Positions 48,914 through 61,477 of a DNA stretch of 64,000 bases are shown here, one piece after another (position 1 is the stretch's first letter; each line of letters begins with the position of its first letter). The position numbers and the translations under genes were made by a program. This DNA is from Pelecanus crispus (Eukaryota; Chordata; Aves; Pelecaniformes; Pelecanidae): contig NC_134675.1 of NCBI RefSeq assembly GCF_030463565.1, positions 10,623,862-10,687,861 on the forward strand. Direction: 5' to 3'. The notes beneath the pieces were generated by a model. That model did not search any database, had not been told where the DNA came from, and saw only the letters and a list, made by a program, of their open reading frames with translations.

Positions 48914-49465
48914 TGTCCTGGTTTTGGCTGGGATAGAGTTAATTTTCTTCCTAGCAGCAGGCATAGTGCTCTGTTTTGGATTTAGTAGGAGAAGAATGCT
49001 GATAACACACTGATGTTTTAGTTGTTGCTGAGTACTGCTTATGCTAGTCAAGGACTTTTTCAGCTTCCCATGCTCTGCCAGGTGCACAAGAAACTGGGAG
49101 GGGGCACAGCCAGAATAGTTGATCCAAACTGACCAAAGGGCTATTCCATACCATATGATGTCATGCTCAGTATATAAACTGGCGGGGGTTGACTGGGGAG
49201 CAGCGATTGCTGCTCGGGAACTGTCTGGGTATCGGTCGTCGGGTGGTGAGCAATTGCATTGTGCATCACTTGCTTTGTATATTATTATATTCTTAGTATT
49301 CTCATTACTATTTTACTTTATTTCAGTTATTAAACTGTTCTTATCTCAACCCAGGAGTGTTTCTCACTCTTACTCCTCCAATTCTCTTCCCCATCCCATC
49401 GGGGTAGGGGGAGTGAGCGAGCGGCTGCGTGGTGCTTAGTTGCTGGCTGGGGTTAAACCATGACA
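48914..49465 (+). mobile_element. LTR family A, 5' LTR of second provirus
   Basis: TGTCCTGG to CCATGACA, with TATATAA at 49171-49177 and a CpG-decayed CRE (TGATGTCA) upstream. Followed directly by a primer site. Confidence 0.92.
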
Positions 49466-49473
49466 GTCCTTTT

Positions 49474-49491
49474 TGGTGCCCAACGTGGGGC
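49474..49491 (+). promoter_or_regulatory. Primer binding site, lysine type
   Basis: TGGTGCCCAACGTGGGGC, one base different from the left provirus site and the same distance from the LTR. Confidence 0.85.
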
Positions 49492-49549
49492 ACGAAGGGT
49501 TTGAGATAATAACAGATTAACCAGAGTGTATTAAGGAATCTGTTACCAG

Positions 49550-51040
49550 TTGCCGGTTACAATATTAGTTCATCTGATCTGCACCTTGTTCTTTTTTTTG
49601 CAGTACATGTTAAAGCTTGGTGTTGGTTTGTGTAGTGTGCTATGCTCTGCAGTGATTCATGATCTTTTGCTTGGGAGATTTGTTATTAAAACACTGACCT
49701 TGCTTGGTATTTGGATTTCATGCAGAACTCATTACTGTACTTCGGGTACCACCTCATGGAGAGAATTAGCAATTATACCTCTTCCTCTGAGAGGATTTTC
49801 ATGGAGGAAATACAGAATGGCACCTTTTCTACCTTCTCCTATGATGTTTCCTCCTTAATTACAACAACTTTTCAGTATCTGGAACACCCCTGGGCAGTTA
49901 AGATACTTCTATTGATACTTCTTGGGAATATTGTTTTAGTTTTGACAAATGTTAGCAAGCAATTTAAGAATATCATGCAGAGATCTGCCCCAAGGCTGGA
50001 GAGTTATGAGTGGCAGGGTGTGTGGGATCGTATGCGCAAGTACCTAGGGCAGTGGGCACCTCCAGCGTTTTGGAACTTCACCCCTGAACAAGTGCAGAAT
50101 CCTGAAGAATTAGTGAAGTATTTGGAAAAAGTATGTTGTCACCCTGGCAACTCCAAAGAGACACAAATCATTGCAACATGCTTGGGGCTGGCCCATGCCT
50201 ATCGAGCAGTGGTCAACAGTATTCAGTACCCTCAAAAGAAAGAGAATGTGTCTGGATCTGATGACAAAACAAGCACTGCGGCTACTCAAACCTCCGCCCC
50301 AGGCACTATGGCTACTCCAACCCCCTCTACAGGCACTGTGGCTATTCCAACCGCAGCCACGGGCACTGTGGCCACTCCAACCACGGGCACTGCAGCCACT
50401 CCAACCCCCATGACAGGCACTGTGGCTACTCAAACCCCCTCTAACATGCGCTGCGGCCACTCCAACCCCCACCACAGGCACAGCAGCCACTCCAACCCTG
50501 GTGACAGGCACCGTGGCTAAAACAGAGAACCAACCCGTGCCAGTATCAATTGCCCCTATACAGAAGAAAAAAAATACACAAGAAAATCGGCTCGTTTCGT
50601 AAGGGATGAAGATGAACCAGGGCCATCACGAGAACCAGAGGAGGAAAAACCCATAAATGAGATGGTAACCACCTGATCCCTATCCCTGAGTGAGCTGCGA
50701 GATATGCGAAAAGATTTCAGTCGTCATCATCAACTGGCTGCTCCGATGCTGGGATAACGGGGGCAGTAGCCTGGATTTAGAGGGTAAGGAAGCCAAGCAG
50801 CTGGGATCCCTTTCTAGGGAAGGGGCCATTGACAAAGCGATTGGAAAAGGGGCACAAACCCTCAGCCTCTGGAGGCGACTTCTGTCAAGCATGAAGGAAA
50901 GGTATCCCTTCAAGGAGGATGTTATATACCGCCCAGGCAAATTGACCACCGCAGAGAAAGGTATCCAGTACCTGAGGGAATTAGGCGTGCTGGAGGTGAT
51001 TTACAGTGACCTGAACGATGAGCGGTTGATTTTGGTAGAC
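49550..51040 (+). pseudogene. ERV family A gag, second copy, frameshifted and truncated
   Basis: Same gene as the minus-strand gag at 3613-5673. The hydrophobic N-terminus is in one frame (49550-49700) and continues after a frame change at about 49705. The two Asn-X-Thr sites, the third hydrophobic segment and the W/Y-rich block lie in the open frame to 50520. A further frame change within the Thr/Ala/Pro repeat array and another in an A-run near 50570 break it; the capsid-like part resumes at about 50690. Homology stops at about 51030, just before the region that encodes the Gag C-terminus, so protease and pol are absent. The ATG used in the first copy is TTG here. Confidence 0.85.
50270..50518 (+). 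repeat. 30-bp minisatellite inside second family A gag
   Basis: About eight units, with a frame change inside the array; the copy number differs from 4750-4938. Confidence 0.8.
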
Positions 51041-51658
51041 TCACCACGTGTCCAGGGTGCTTTGTCAGGTACATGGTGGAGCTAGAGGGAGGGAACAGTG
51101 ACTTCTTTTGTCTGGGAAATCTGTGCCCCACATACCTTCCCAGGAAACAAAAGTGTCTAGGACAGAGGCACTAAGGGTTCATAGAGCTGGCAGATACTGT
51201 TCTAAGTTTTTCCACAGGACCTACATCCTAGTCATTCTGTGCGGTCTTCATAGACTAGCTTGCTTTGTTGCATGGTGGGACACATCAGGGAGCTCTGGGA
51301 GAGAGACTGAGATTAATAATAAATAACAGTAAAGGTGGCTTGCCAGAACATGAGCCAGCCTAGTGACATGGCAGGAGGTACAGGACTCCTGTGTCATGTT
51401 GTTTAGAGTCATGGAGTGATGCTTCTGGCTCTGCATCTGAAGGTCTGTGATGGCAGGTGTTACAGTAGATGTGCTGGTTGCTGTGCTGGGAGTTGGAAGG
51501 AAAAAAAGGAGGTTGTTGAGGGAATTTTTAAAATGAAAAAGAGAGTATGGAGTAAAAGGCATGGTGTGTGCAGCTCATAGGTAGATGATCTCTGTGGGGA
51601 TGGGAGAAGGCGGGGATGTATGGGTCCTCAGCTGAGGGCAGTTTTTAACTAACACTTC
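51041..51658. other. Anonymous sequence after the truncated provirus
   Basis: No ERV homology seen; nothing recognised. Confidence 0.3.
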
Positions 51659-52054
51659 TTGGAAAGCAGGGCGTCAGCATGCATCATAGTTGCTTGGGAA
51701 AACGAACACCATAACCACAAATGTCCCCCCATCCTCCCCCTTTTCCCTGAACTTTTATTGCTGGACACAATGTCATATGGTATGGAATAACCATTTGGTC
51801 AGTTTGGGTCAGCTGTCCTGCCTGTATCCCCTCCCAACCTCTTTCCCACTCCCAGCTTACTCACTATAGGAGGGGGGGAGGGGTCACAGGGCAGAGTGAG
51901 AAAGAGGAAAATTCTTGACCCTGTGGAAGCACTGTTCAGCAATATAAAAAAAAAAAATGGTGTGTTATCAACACTGTTTTAGGCACAAATGCAAAGCACA
52001 GCAATATGGGCTGCTATAAAAAAAGTTAACTCCATCCCAGCTAGATCCAGTACA
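51659..52054 (-). mobile_element. LTR family B, minus strand, truncated
   Basis: Matches LTR B from the GCTTGGGAAGAC block to the LTR start (reads TGTACTGGATC on the minus strand, ending at 52054). Confidence 0.8.
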
Positions 52055-52127
52055 GTTGTGCTGTCTATATTTCTGAGTGTACTTAGTTACATATAAAGTT
52101 TAATTTTAAATTTCTTGAGCAATGGGT

Positions 52128-53248
52128 TGTATTGGGTTTACGTGGCAAGGTTTTGGTAGATGGGGGGCTGCAGGGGTGGCTCCTGTGAGAAGATGCCAGA
52201 AGCTTCCCCCGTGTCAGATAGAGCCAGTTCCAGCTGGCTCCAATACGGTTCCACTGCTGGCCAAAGCTGAGCCAATCAGCAACAGCGGTAGCGCCTCTGT
52301 GATAACATATTTAAGAAGGGGAAAAAACTGCTGTGCAAGAGCAGCCAGAGGAGAGGAGAGAGAATATGTGAGAGGAACAACTGCAGACACCAAGGTCAGT
52401 AAAGAAGGAGGGGGAGGAGGTGCTCCAGGCACCGGAGCAGAGATTCCCCTGCGGCCCATGGAGAAGACCATGGTGAGGCAGGTTGTCACCCTGCAGCCCA
52501 TGGAGGTTAACAGTGGAGCAGATATCCACCTGCAGCCCGCGGAGGACCCCACGCAGGAGCAGGTGGATGTTCCTGAAGAAGGCTGTGACCCTGTGAAAGC
52601 CCACACTGGAGCAGGCTTCTGGCAGGAGCTGTGGCCCTGTGGAAAGAGGAGCCCATGCTGGAGCAAGTTTTCTGGCAGGACTTGTGACCCATGCTGGAGC
52701 AGTCTGTTCCTGAAGGACTGCACCCCATGGAAAGGACATGTGGTAAGGACCCACGCTGGAGCAGTTTGTGAAGAACTGCAGCCTGTGGGGAGGCCTCATG
52801 TTGGAGAAGTTTGTGGAGGACTGTCTCCTGTGGGAGGGACCCCACGCTGGAGCAGGGGAAGAGCGTGAGGAGGAAGGAGCAGCAGAGAACCTGTGATGAA
52901 CTGACCGCAACCCCCATTCTCTGTCCTCCTGTGCTGCTTGGGAGGAGGAGGTAGAGAAAACCGGGAGTGAAGTTGAGCCTGGGAAGAAGGGAGGGGTGGG
53001 GGGAAGGTGTTTTAAGATTTTGGTTTATTTCTCATTACCCTACTCTGATTTGATTGGCAATAAATTAAATTAATTTCCCCAAGTCGAGTCTGGTTTGCCC
53101 GTGATGGTAATTGCTGAGTGATCTCCCTGTCCTTATCTTGACCTACAAGCTTTTTCATTATCTTTTCTTTCCCCTGTCCAGCTGAGGAGGGGAGTGATAG
53201 AGCAGCTTTGGTAGGCACTTGGCATCCAGCCAGGGTCAAACCACTACA
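52128..53248 (+). mobile_element. LTR family C, near full length
   Basis: TGTATTGGG to CCACTACA. CCAAT at 52272-52276, TATTTAAG at 52308-52315, then an array of about eight GGAGCAG-containing units (52510-52865) and AATAAA at 53059-53064. The array leaves long frames open on both strands. No target duplication was found. Confidence 0.85.
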
Positions 53249-54869
53249 CTTACTGTGGTGTGTTATTTAAAGCAAATTGCAGCGTTAATTGTGGTAATAA
53301 ATCCATGCAGGCCAGATCCAGGAGGGCCCTGCAGAGAAGGTGCCGGAGCACACTCTTCTCCCAGAAGTGCTGATGTTAATTTTCTAAGCCTTGGTTGGTT
53401 AAGGACATTTTGCACGAACTGGATCCCCACCTTCCAAACCTGCATTTCCCTCCCCTTAGGCCTGCATCTTGTAATGTTACCTCTGCTGCTGCAGAGTCCT
53501 TGTATGCAGGTGTATCTATGTAGCTTCCTTGTGTAGGATCAGAAAGGACCAGGTGAGTTCTTCCAGGCTTTGCAAGGACCTGTATAAGATTTGGTTACCT
53601 GTCTAGGTTTCTGCCATGACAGAGTCAGTACCCCTTTGCTGGGAGATGAAATGAAAACAGGAAGAGATAGCAAATATGTCACCAGCTGTTGCTCTCTGAG
53701 GTTCTAAAGGTGCAATGGCCACAGGGGTATTTCACCCCCAGGGCTGCCGAAGTGATCAAGCCAACCAGCTTTCTTCCCCTTCCCCAGGGGAAGGGCCCTC
53801 TTCCCTTCCCCATCCTCTTAGAGCTCCCCATTGCCCAGCCGATTTTTCTAAACTGAATCAACCATTTATCCACTGAGAGTATAAAGTGGATAGACTTCCA
53901 AGAACTGTCTGAAGCTATAGGGAAAATCAGAAGACTGAGGGAAATTTAAGAAGCAGCAGTTCTTTCAACAAGCTAGAAATAAAATTTCTGCTAAGTGCAG
54001 TAGAAAGCAGCCACCTGATTAAGCTTTTACAGTAATATTTTAATCTGCCATGGGCATATTATTTACTGAAATGAAAATATAGCCTGTGGTTTAGGTTATC
54101 AAATACACTTAGATAAGTGATGGGGAATGTATATCAGTACAATGTATACAGAGCAATGTATATCAGCTGGTAGGGCTGCTACTAATAGCTAAGGTTTCTT
54201 AGCAGCAGATGATTTCCTCTCTTAGGGCAATTATGCAGCCTAAGTACCTGTAATGATCATCCCTGTTAAAATTGTGCTGTTGGCAACACTTCCTTATTTT
54301 TGAAGAGAATGTCTCCTTACCAAATTTCTGCTCCCAAGTACCAGAGGTGGGCTCCACATATTTGGAAAACACAAGTAATGTTAAACAAGATAGCATATGA
54401 TTATCTGAATTTCTTCATTGGTGCTTTTATTGGTGTCTAAGCTGTTATTTTTAAAAATCATTTATAAAGAAGGTGGAAAAGATATTATTTTAGATATGTG
54501 ATCTATTCCTAAAAGATTTAATGTCCTTCCAGTTACTTCCAGATGCTTTTGGTGAATTTTTATTTTTCAATGATTTTTTTTTAATTTATTTAGTTCTTTA
54601 GGATACCAGTTGGATGTACCAATGCTAGACTCTCCTATGCTGTATTGCAGCAATATTTTAAACTAAATTGGACAAATCACAGAAAAGTCATAGGGTGTGT
54701 TGTGTATTGGCAGGATGGATTAGATAATATAACACATCTTTGCCACTACTGATTTTTGTGGTTTTCTTTAGACAATATCTATGGGGTTTTTTTGTAGCAG
54801 GTAATTATTGTAACTATATATAATCATTCAAAATTATGTTTTAAAACATTTATGTAAGTGGAATGGTAA
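53249..54869. other. Anonymous sequence
   Basis: Nothing recognised. Confidence 0.3.
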
Positions 54870-54958
54870 GGCCCTTGTTTTTTGGTTTATTTGTTTGTGG
54901 TGGTTTTTTGGTGGTGTTTTTTTTGTTTTTGTTGGTGGTTTGTTTTTTTTTTTACAGA
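54870..54958 (+). repeat. G/T-rich low-complexity tract
   Basis: Irregular GGTGGTTTTTT-type runs directly before a minus-strand CR1. Confidence 0.7.
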
Positions 54959-54982
54959 GTTCAGCAAAATGCATAACCATAC

Positions 54983-57110
54983 TGAGTCAGCAGGGTCACC
55001 TAAAGCAGGTTATCCAGGACCATGTCGAGATGACTTTGAATATCTCCAAGGAGGGAGACTCCACAACCTCTCTGGGCAACCAGAGTGCTCAGTCACCTCA
55101 CAGTAAAAAAGTCTTTCATGATGTTCAGATGAAGCCTCCTGTGTTTCATTGTGTGCCCATTGCCTCTTGTCCTGTACTGGGCACCACTGAAGAGAGCCTG
55201 GCTCCATCTTCTTTGCACCCACCCTTCAGGTATTTGTACACACTGAGAAGATCCCCCCTGAGCCTTCTCTTCTCCAGGCTGAACAGTCCCAGCTCTCTCA
55301 GCCTTTCCTCATAGGAGAGATGCTCCAGTACCTTCATCATCTTCGTGGCCCTTCGTTGGACTCTCTCCAGTTTTTCCATATGTCTGTTGTACTGGGGAGC
55401 CCAGAACTGGACACCAGTGCTGAGGAGAGGATCACCTCCCTCGACCTGCTCGCAATACTTTGTCTAATGCAGCCCAGGATACCATTCACCTTCTTTGCAG
55501 CAAGGGCACATTACTGGCTCATGTTCAACCTGGTGTCCATCAGGACCTTTTCTGCCAAGCTGCTTTCCAGCTGGGTGGCCCCCAGCATATATTGAGGCAT
55601 GGGGTTGTTCCTCCCCAGGTGCAGGACTTGGCACTTTCCTTTGTTGAACTGCATGAGGTTCCTGCCCATTTCTCCAGCCTGTCCAGGTCCCTCTGGATGG
55701 CAGCACGACCCTCTGGCATATCAGCTACTCCTCCCAGTTTTGTGTCATCAGCAAACTTGCTGAGGGTGCACTCTGTCCCAGCTTCTGGTCATTAATGAAG
55801 GCATTGAACAGGATTGGACCCAATATTGACCCCTGGGGTACAGCACTAGTGTCTTCCCTCCAACTGGGCTTTGTGCCACTGATCACCACCCTCTGGGCCT
55901 GGCTGTTCAGTCAGTTTTCAATCCACCTCACTGTCCACTTATATACTTTGTCAGGTTGTCTATGAGGATGTTATGGGACACTGTGTCAAAAGCCTTACTA
56001 AAGTTGAGGTAAACAACATCCACTGCTCTCTCCTCATTCATCAAGCTGCTCACCTAATTGTAGAATGATATCAGGTTGGTTAAGCATGATTTTCCCTTGG
56101 TGAATCCATGCTGACTACTCCTGATCACCTTATTGTACTTCATGTGTTTGGAAATGGATTAGTTGCTCCATCACCTTCTCAGGGACTGAGGTGAGGCTGA
56201 CTGGCCTGTAGTTCCCTGGGTTCTCCTTCTTGCCCTTCTTGAAGATGGGGTGACATTTTCTCTCTTCCAGTCTTTAGGAACCTCTCCCAATTGCCATGAC
56301 CTTTGAAAGATAATTCCAAGTGGCCTCACAATGACATCAGCCAGCTCCCTTAGCACTGATGGGTGCATCCCCTCAGGTCCCATGGATTTATATATGTCCA
56401 GTTTGTTTAAGTGCTCCCTAACCTGGTCCTCCTCCACTGAGGATGTCTTCCTTGCTTCAAACTTTTCCTCTCGTCTCAGGGGTCTGGGATTCTTGAAGGC
56501 CAGTCTGACTGGTAAAGCCTAAGGCAAAGGCGGCAATGGGTACCTTGGCCTTCCCCCTGTCGTTTGTCACTGGTTTCCCTGCCCCATTCAGCAGTGAGAC
56601 CATGTTTTTCCTAGTCTTCCTTTTGCTGTTGATTAACTTGTAGAATCCTTTCTTGTTGCACTTCACATCAACTCCAAGTGGGCCTTGGCTTGCCTAACCC
56701 CATCCCTGCAAGATCAGACAGCAACTCTACTCCTCCTGGGTCACCTGCCCCTGCTTCCACCTCTTGTACACTTCCTTTTTATGTCAGAGTTCAGTCAGGA
56801 GCTCCTTGCTCATCCATGCAGGCCTCTTGCCACCTTTGCTTGATTTCCTACTTGTCGGGATGGACCTTTTTTGAGCTTAGAGGAGGTGATCCTTGAATAT
56901 CATCCAGCTCCCCTGGACCCCTCTTCTCTCCAGGATTGCATCCCATGGAATTCTTCCAAGCAGATCTCTGAAGAAGCCATAGTCTTCTCTCCTGAAATCC
57001 AGGGTTGTGGTTCTGCTTTTTGCCCTGCTTCCTCCTCTTAGGATCCTGAACTGCACCATGTCATGATTGATTTTTTTGATATCATTCACAAAAGTATCTG
57101 TAATTCTCAA
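54983..57110 (-). mobile_element. CR1 LINE, long minus-strand copy
   Basis: Minus strand from the endonuclease end (about 57110) through the linker, a [10 protein letters not shown] block (about 56400), RT and the C-terminal [17 protein letters not shown] block (55379-55146) into the 3' UTR. Many stops and frameshifts. The terminal tail is missing at the left end. Confidence 0.88.
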
Positions 57111-58090
57111 ATGTTAGTCTGACTGCTAAGTTTCTGATAGTGCTTACCTTCAGTCTGGGATTCCTTGGTCAGATGTTTTGTTATTCTCTGTGACTGTGTT
57201 CCTCTTTAAAAATGAATCATACAACCACAGAACAAAGAAAACACATGTGTCTGAGGTGACTGTTTACTATAATGGGTATTTGATGTGAATAATCCATGAA
57301 CCAATGACAGACTAAGGCTTGGTCATGTGAACTCTTTACCAAATACTTATGGATTACTAAGATGTTGCAAGAAGATAAGTCCAATTCATGAAAGTAAATT
57401 CTGCCCAGCTCTGTGAAGAACATATCTATAGGGCAGAACAAAAACATGGCAAAATCACTGATTTCATGGTTTTCCTTTGTGATTGGTTACCTTATTTTGC
57501 ATACAGCTGCTGCATGTCTATGGGTTCATCTGCTGTTCAGTTTATAGTATGCTAAAGTGTTCAGGCTGTTTCTGTATATGTTCTCCCACTTAGGTATTTC
57601 CAAATATATCCTCATTTCCATGTTATCAAAGAGTCTTTCAGGTTTCTAGAGTAGTATGCCATGTTGGAAACTTTGGAGCTTTGATTTTCACTTCTCCAGC
57701 ACTGTTTAGAACCTTTTTTTTTCTCTTCCTGCTCATAAGCCTAAGAAGTATGAAGTGACAGTGCTTCCATGCTGGTGCGAACATAAATAAATGGAATTAT
57801 GTGCAGTTCTGGCCTATATTCTCTGGGTCCTACTTTATACAGCTTGAGTCTAGGCAGAAATATGAATAATATTGTAATGCTGAGAATGTGAGGCTTATAA
57901 GAAAGTAAAGGATCATGGCTTAAAAGTGAGATTTACTTTGGTCAGATGGCCAGCGCAAGTCTATTCATGACTTGTGTTCTGCTTAAACTCTTTTAAATTG
58001 TCATTAAAGTGGTGCACAGACATTAAACTGATCTTCTCTACATTGTGAATGTCAGCAAGCAAGGCCCAAGAGAAGAATTTCTGGCGTAAT
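57111..58090. other. Anonymous sequence
   Basis: Nothing recognised. Confidence 0.3.
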
Positions 58091-59027
58091 GTTGAACTGC
58101 TGTGCAAGAGCAGCCAGAGGAGAGGAGTGAGAATATGTGAGAGGAACAACTATACAGACACCAAGGTCAGTGAAGAAGGAGGGGGAGGAGGTGCTCCAGG
58201 TGCTGGAGCAGAGATTCCCCTGCAGCCCCTGGTGAAGACCATAGTGAAGGCAGGCTGTCCCCCTGCAGTCCATGGAGGCTAACGGTGGAGCAGACATCCA
58301 CCTGCAGCCCATGGAGGACCCCATGCTGGAGCAGGTGGATGTGCCCGAAGGAGGCTGTGACCCCATGGAGAGCCTGCGCTGGAGCAGGCTCCCGGCAGGA
58401 CCTGTGGACCTGTGGAGAGAGAGGAGCCCACGCTGGAGCAGGTTTGCTGGCAGGACTTGTTGACCCCATGGGGGACCCACGCTGGAGCAGTCTGCTCCTG
58501 AAGGACTGCACCCCGTGGAAGGGAGCCATGCTGGAGCAGTTTGTGAAGAACTGCAGCCCCTGGGAAGGACTCACGTTGGAGAAGTTTGTGGAGGACCCCC
58601 TCCCGTGGGAGGGTCCCCATGCTGGAGCAGAGTGTGAGTCCTCCCCTGAGGAGGAAAGAGTGGCAGAGATGACGTGTGATGAAATGACCACAACCCCCAT
58701 TCCCCATCCCCCTGCGCTGCTCAGGGGGAGGAGGTAGGGAAAATAGGGAGTGAAGTTGAGCCCGGGAAGAAGGGAGGGGTGGGGGGAAGGTGTTTTAGTT
58801 TTTATTTCTCATTACCCTACTCTGATTTGACTGGTAATAAATTAAACTGATTTTCCCCAAGTCGAGTCTGTTTTGCCCGTGATGGTAATTGCTGAGTGAC
58901 CTTTCCCTGTCCTTATCTTGACCCATGAGCTTTTCATTATATTTTCTCTCCCCTGTCCAGTTGAGAAGGGGAGTGATAGAGCAGCTTTGGTGGGCACTTG
59001 TCATCCAGCCAGGGTCAACCCACCACA
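58091..59027 (+). mobile_element. LTR family C, 5'-truncated
   Basis: Begins at TTGAACTGCTGTGCAAGAGC, just after the family's TATA zone, keeps the whole GGAGCAG array and the AATAAATTAAA, and ends in GGTCAACCCACCACA. Confidence 0.85.
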
Positions 59028-60780
59028 TTGGGTTACAAGTATCACATGCTTTTTGAGTGTTATATAATGTTTATTTTTTAAAAATTATACAAAATATATA
59101 ACTTTTTTGTTTCTGAGCAATATCCATACATGCCTTCCTTCTCTACCCTTACTCTTCTCCTCTACAAGAGTATATAACTACCATGCAGTATACTTCCTGA
59201 ATAGGGAACATCATTTTGTGGATGGCATGTAATTTTCACACAGGTGGGGGTGTCTTGGAGTTCTTCATCTTCTCTTTTGGGTTATAATGGCAGTTTATTA
59301 GGATCTTAGTGAAATATCTACCTGATAGAAGTTGATGGGTCAGTATGTGATATGCCTGTGTAGGATAGCGGATGAGAGTGCTATTTCTGTGGGATCTGTC
59401 AGTCCCCAAAGAGGCCATTGCACTGCGAGGACTGTGTTGTCCATAAATTTGTTTTACTGTGTCTTTTGGACAACTGTTGATACTTCCTAGAAATTATGGC
59501 AAGCAAAAAGCCTGGTAGAAGAGGCATTGCCCTTTTGCAAAGCTAGAAAATTTCTGTATATAGCTGAGGGAAGCACTGTTATTTGTGGAAACAAAACCCC
59601 TCCACTCACTTTCTGAATTTAATTTTCAAGATTTCTGGTTATCTTACATAGTGTTGCAGGAGAAGCATTGAACTCCTTTAATTTGATGCCTTTAATAATC
59701 TGACCCTGACAATGTCATGCAAGCTTCAACAAATGTGAAAGCATATAAAAGGGCTTGGGAGAGAAAGCAGAGGGCCTTTGAAAAAGGATCCCACTGCCAT
59801 TATGGGAGATAGTAAACCTTCTACAATCCCATTACAACACATGAAATAGCTTTTAAGGCAAAGAGAATTTCAGTACACCAGAGCCTGGTACATCTTTTCC
59901 TTGTGTAGACTCTAAGTGACAATGCTCATGGGATAATAAGACACACTGCTGGCCAAGGTGGGCTCACTCAAGTTAGCTCCCCCATCATATTCAATTGTTT
60001 GCAGGTATGATTCTTCCTTTAACCCGTACATGCAGCCCCATTAATGATAGCATGAATTATTTACCCAGACTGAGGGCCAATATACTTCTATTATAGGTTG
60101 GAGGGAGAGGAAAGGATTGAGATAGAAAAGAAGGGCAGGGCTTATGATACCAGATCTATGTGGCAGGATTAGTAAAGAAAAGATGAGGCACCAGTGCTCA
60201 TTTTGCTGAGGGGATATTTTCTGTGCAATACTTGTGGAAGACACCACTTGTGCTTTCTCTTGCATTTCTGCCTTTTGTGTGGCCCAGCCCTTCAAATTGA
60301 TCCCAGAGTTAGCCCTTGGTGAAAGGTTATGCTCTTTATGTATTTTTACCTATCAGAAAAGCATAAAGGACAAGGTTTGCATTTTTTTTTCTTTCCCACT
60401 AGCTTCCTGCTCTCCCAGTGTTGCATTCTGTGCTGCATCTGGTAGAACATTATGTTGCTGTTACAGCAGACCAAATGCAAACTCTCTGACAGTATTGTTG
60501 TTTATCACTTAATCAGAGTGCATTCGGTATTTGTGAAGGGCCTCTTAGAAATCAAATTTATACTTATTAAAGATCTTGACTAATCTGGAAAAGGTTTGGA
60601 GCTGAATTTATCTGTTGGCATATAGAGAGTTACACCATTCACTTTTACTCTGGTGAAGTCTTAAATAGGCTCTTACTGTGTCGCTGCCAAAAAATCCTCC
60701 AGACAAAATGCTGCAGCCAAGGGAAGAGGGTGGTGAGGCAGTGGCAGGGGAGAAAGCTAAGTTAGGACAGTATCCTGACA
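59028..60780. other. Anonymous sequence
   Basis: Nothing recognised. Confidence 0.3.
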
Positions 60781-61140
60781 GCTAGAGGATTATAGGATTG
60801 TGAGATGATTGACTTTAATCACCAGTAAATTTCCATCCGAGCCACAATTCGGGTCGGCTTGTTGTTGGAATTCCAGCAGCGATGATACCACCCTGTTTCA
60901 AGGCTGTCTGGGGTAGCTGTTTGTTCTCATTCCCCTTGTTAGCCATAATATGAATGTTGATAAGAACAGAGCCGCTCTCTGCTCCAGCCATGTAGGAGTT
61001 TCTGGTACAATTAAGGGGCGCTTAACTGACCAACTCGCTACTCAAAAGCTGCGGCCTGGAATTCCTGAGATTGTAAAGCGGCCGAAGTGAAGGGGAAAAA
61101 CAGAACAGAAAAATAGAGGGGGGGGGATGTACCACCACAT
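60781..61140 (+). mobile_element. LTR family D, 3' part
   Basis: Matches the right third of 17309-18385 and ends GGATGTACCACCACA. Two additional segments relative to that copy are shared with the minus copy at 41868. Confidence 0.8.
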
Positions 61141-61477
61141 TACTGTAACACTCCGTTGCAGTTTTGCAATATTAACTGTAAAACTGCCGCTTTGCCCACT
61201 GTGAAGGTCTGTTTAACTCTAAATTGAACTTCATTTGTTTGCTTGTGGTTCTTGGACCCATCCAAGGATTATCAAACAGGGTCAGCAGAGAAGGGTGGCA
61301 TCCTCGTTCTGCCCGGTTCACCTCTACTTGGGGAAAGCAGACAGAAACAGAGGCAGGGAGGAAAGCAGAATCATTTTCTAGGAGCTTCATGCAGGCAAAG
61401 ATCTTTTACTGTTGAGTATACTTACATAGCTCTTGAATTTACTGAATATACTCTAATAGAAAAAAAGATATAAATTG

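Noticed and set aside
52122..52868. 248-codon plus-strand frame, and similar frames on both strands in other LTR C copies, as host genes
   Set aside because: They lie wholly inside LTR C, follow its repeat array, and are open in opposite strands at once. Kept only as a finding about the LTR.
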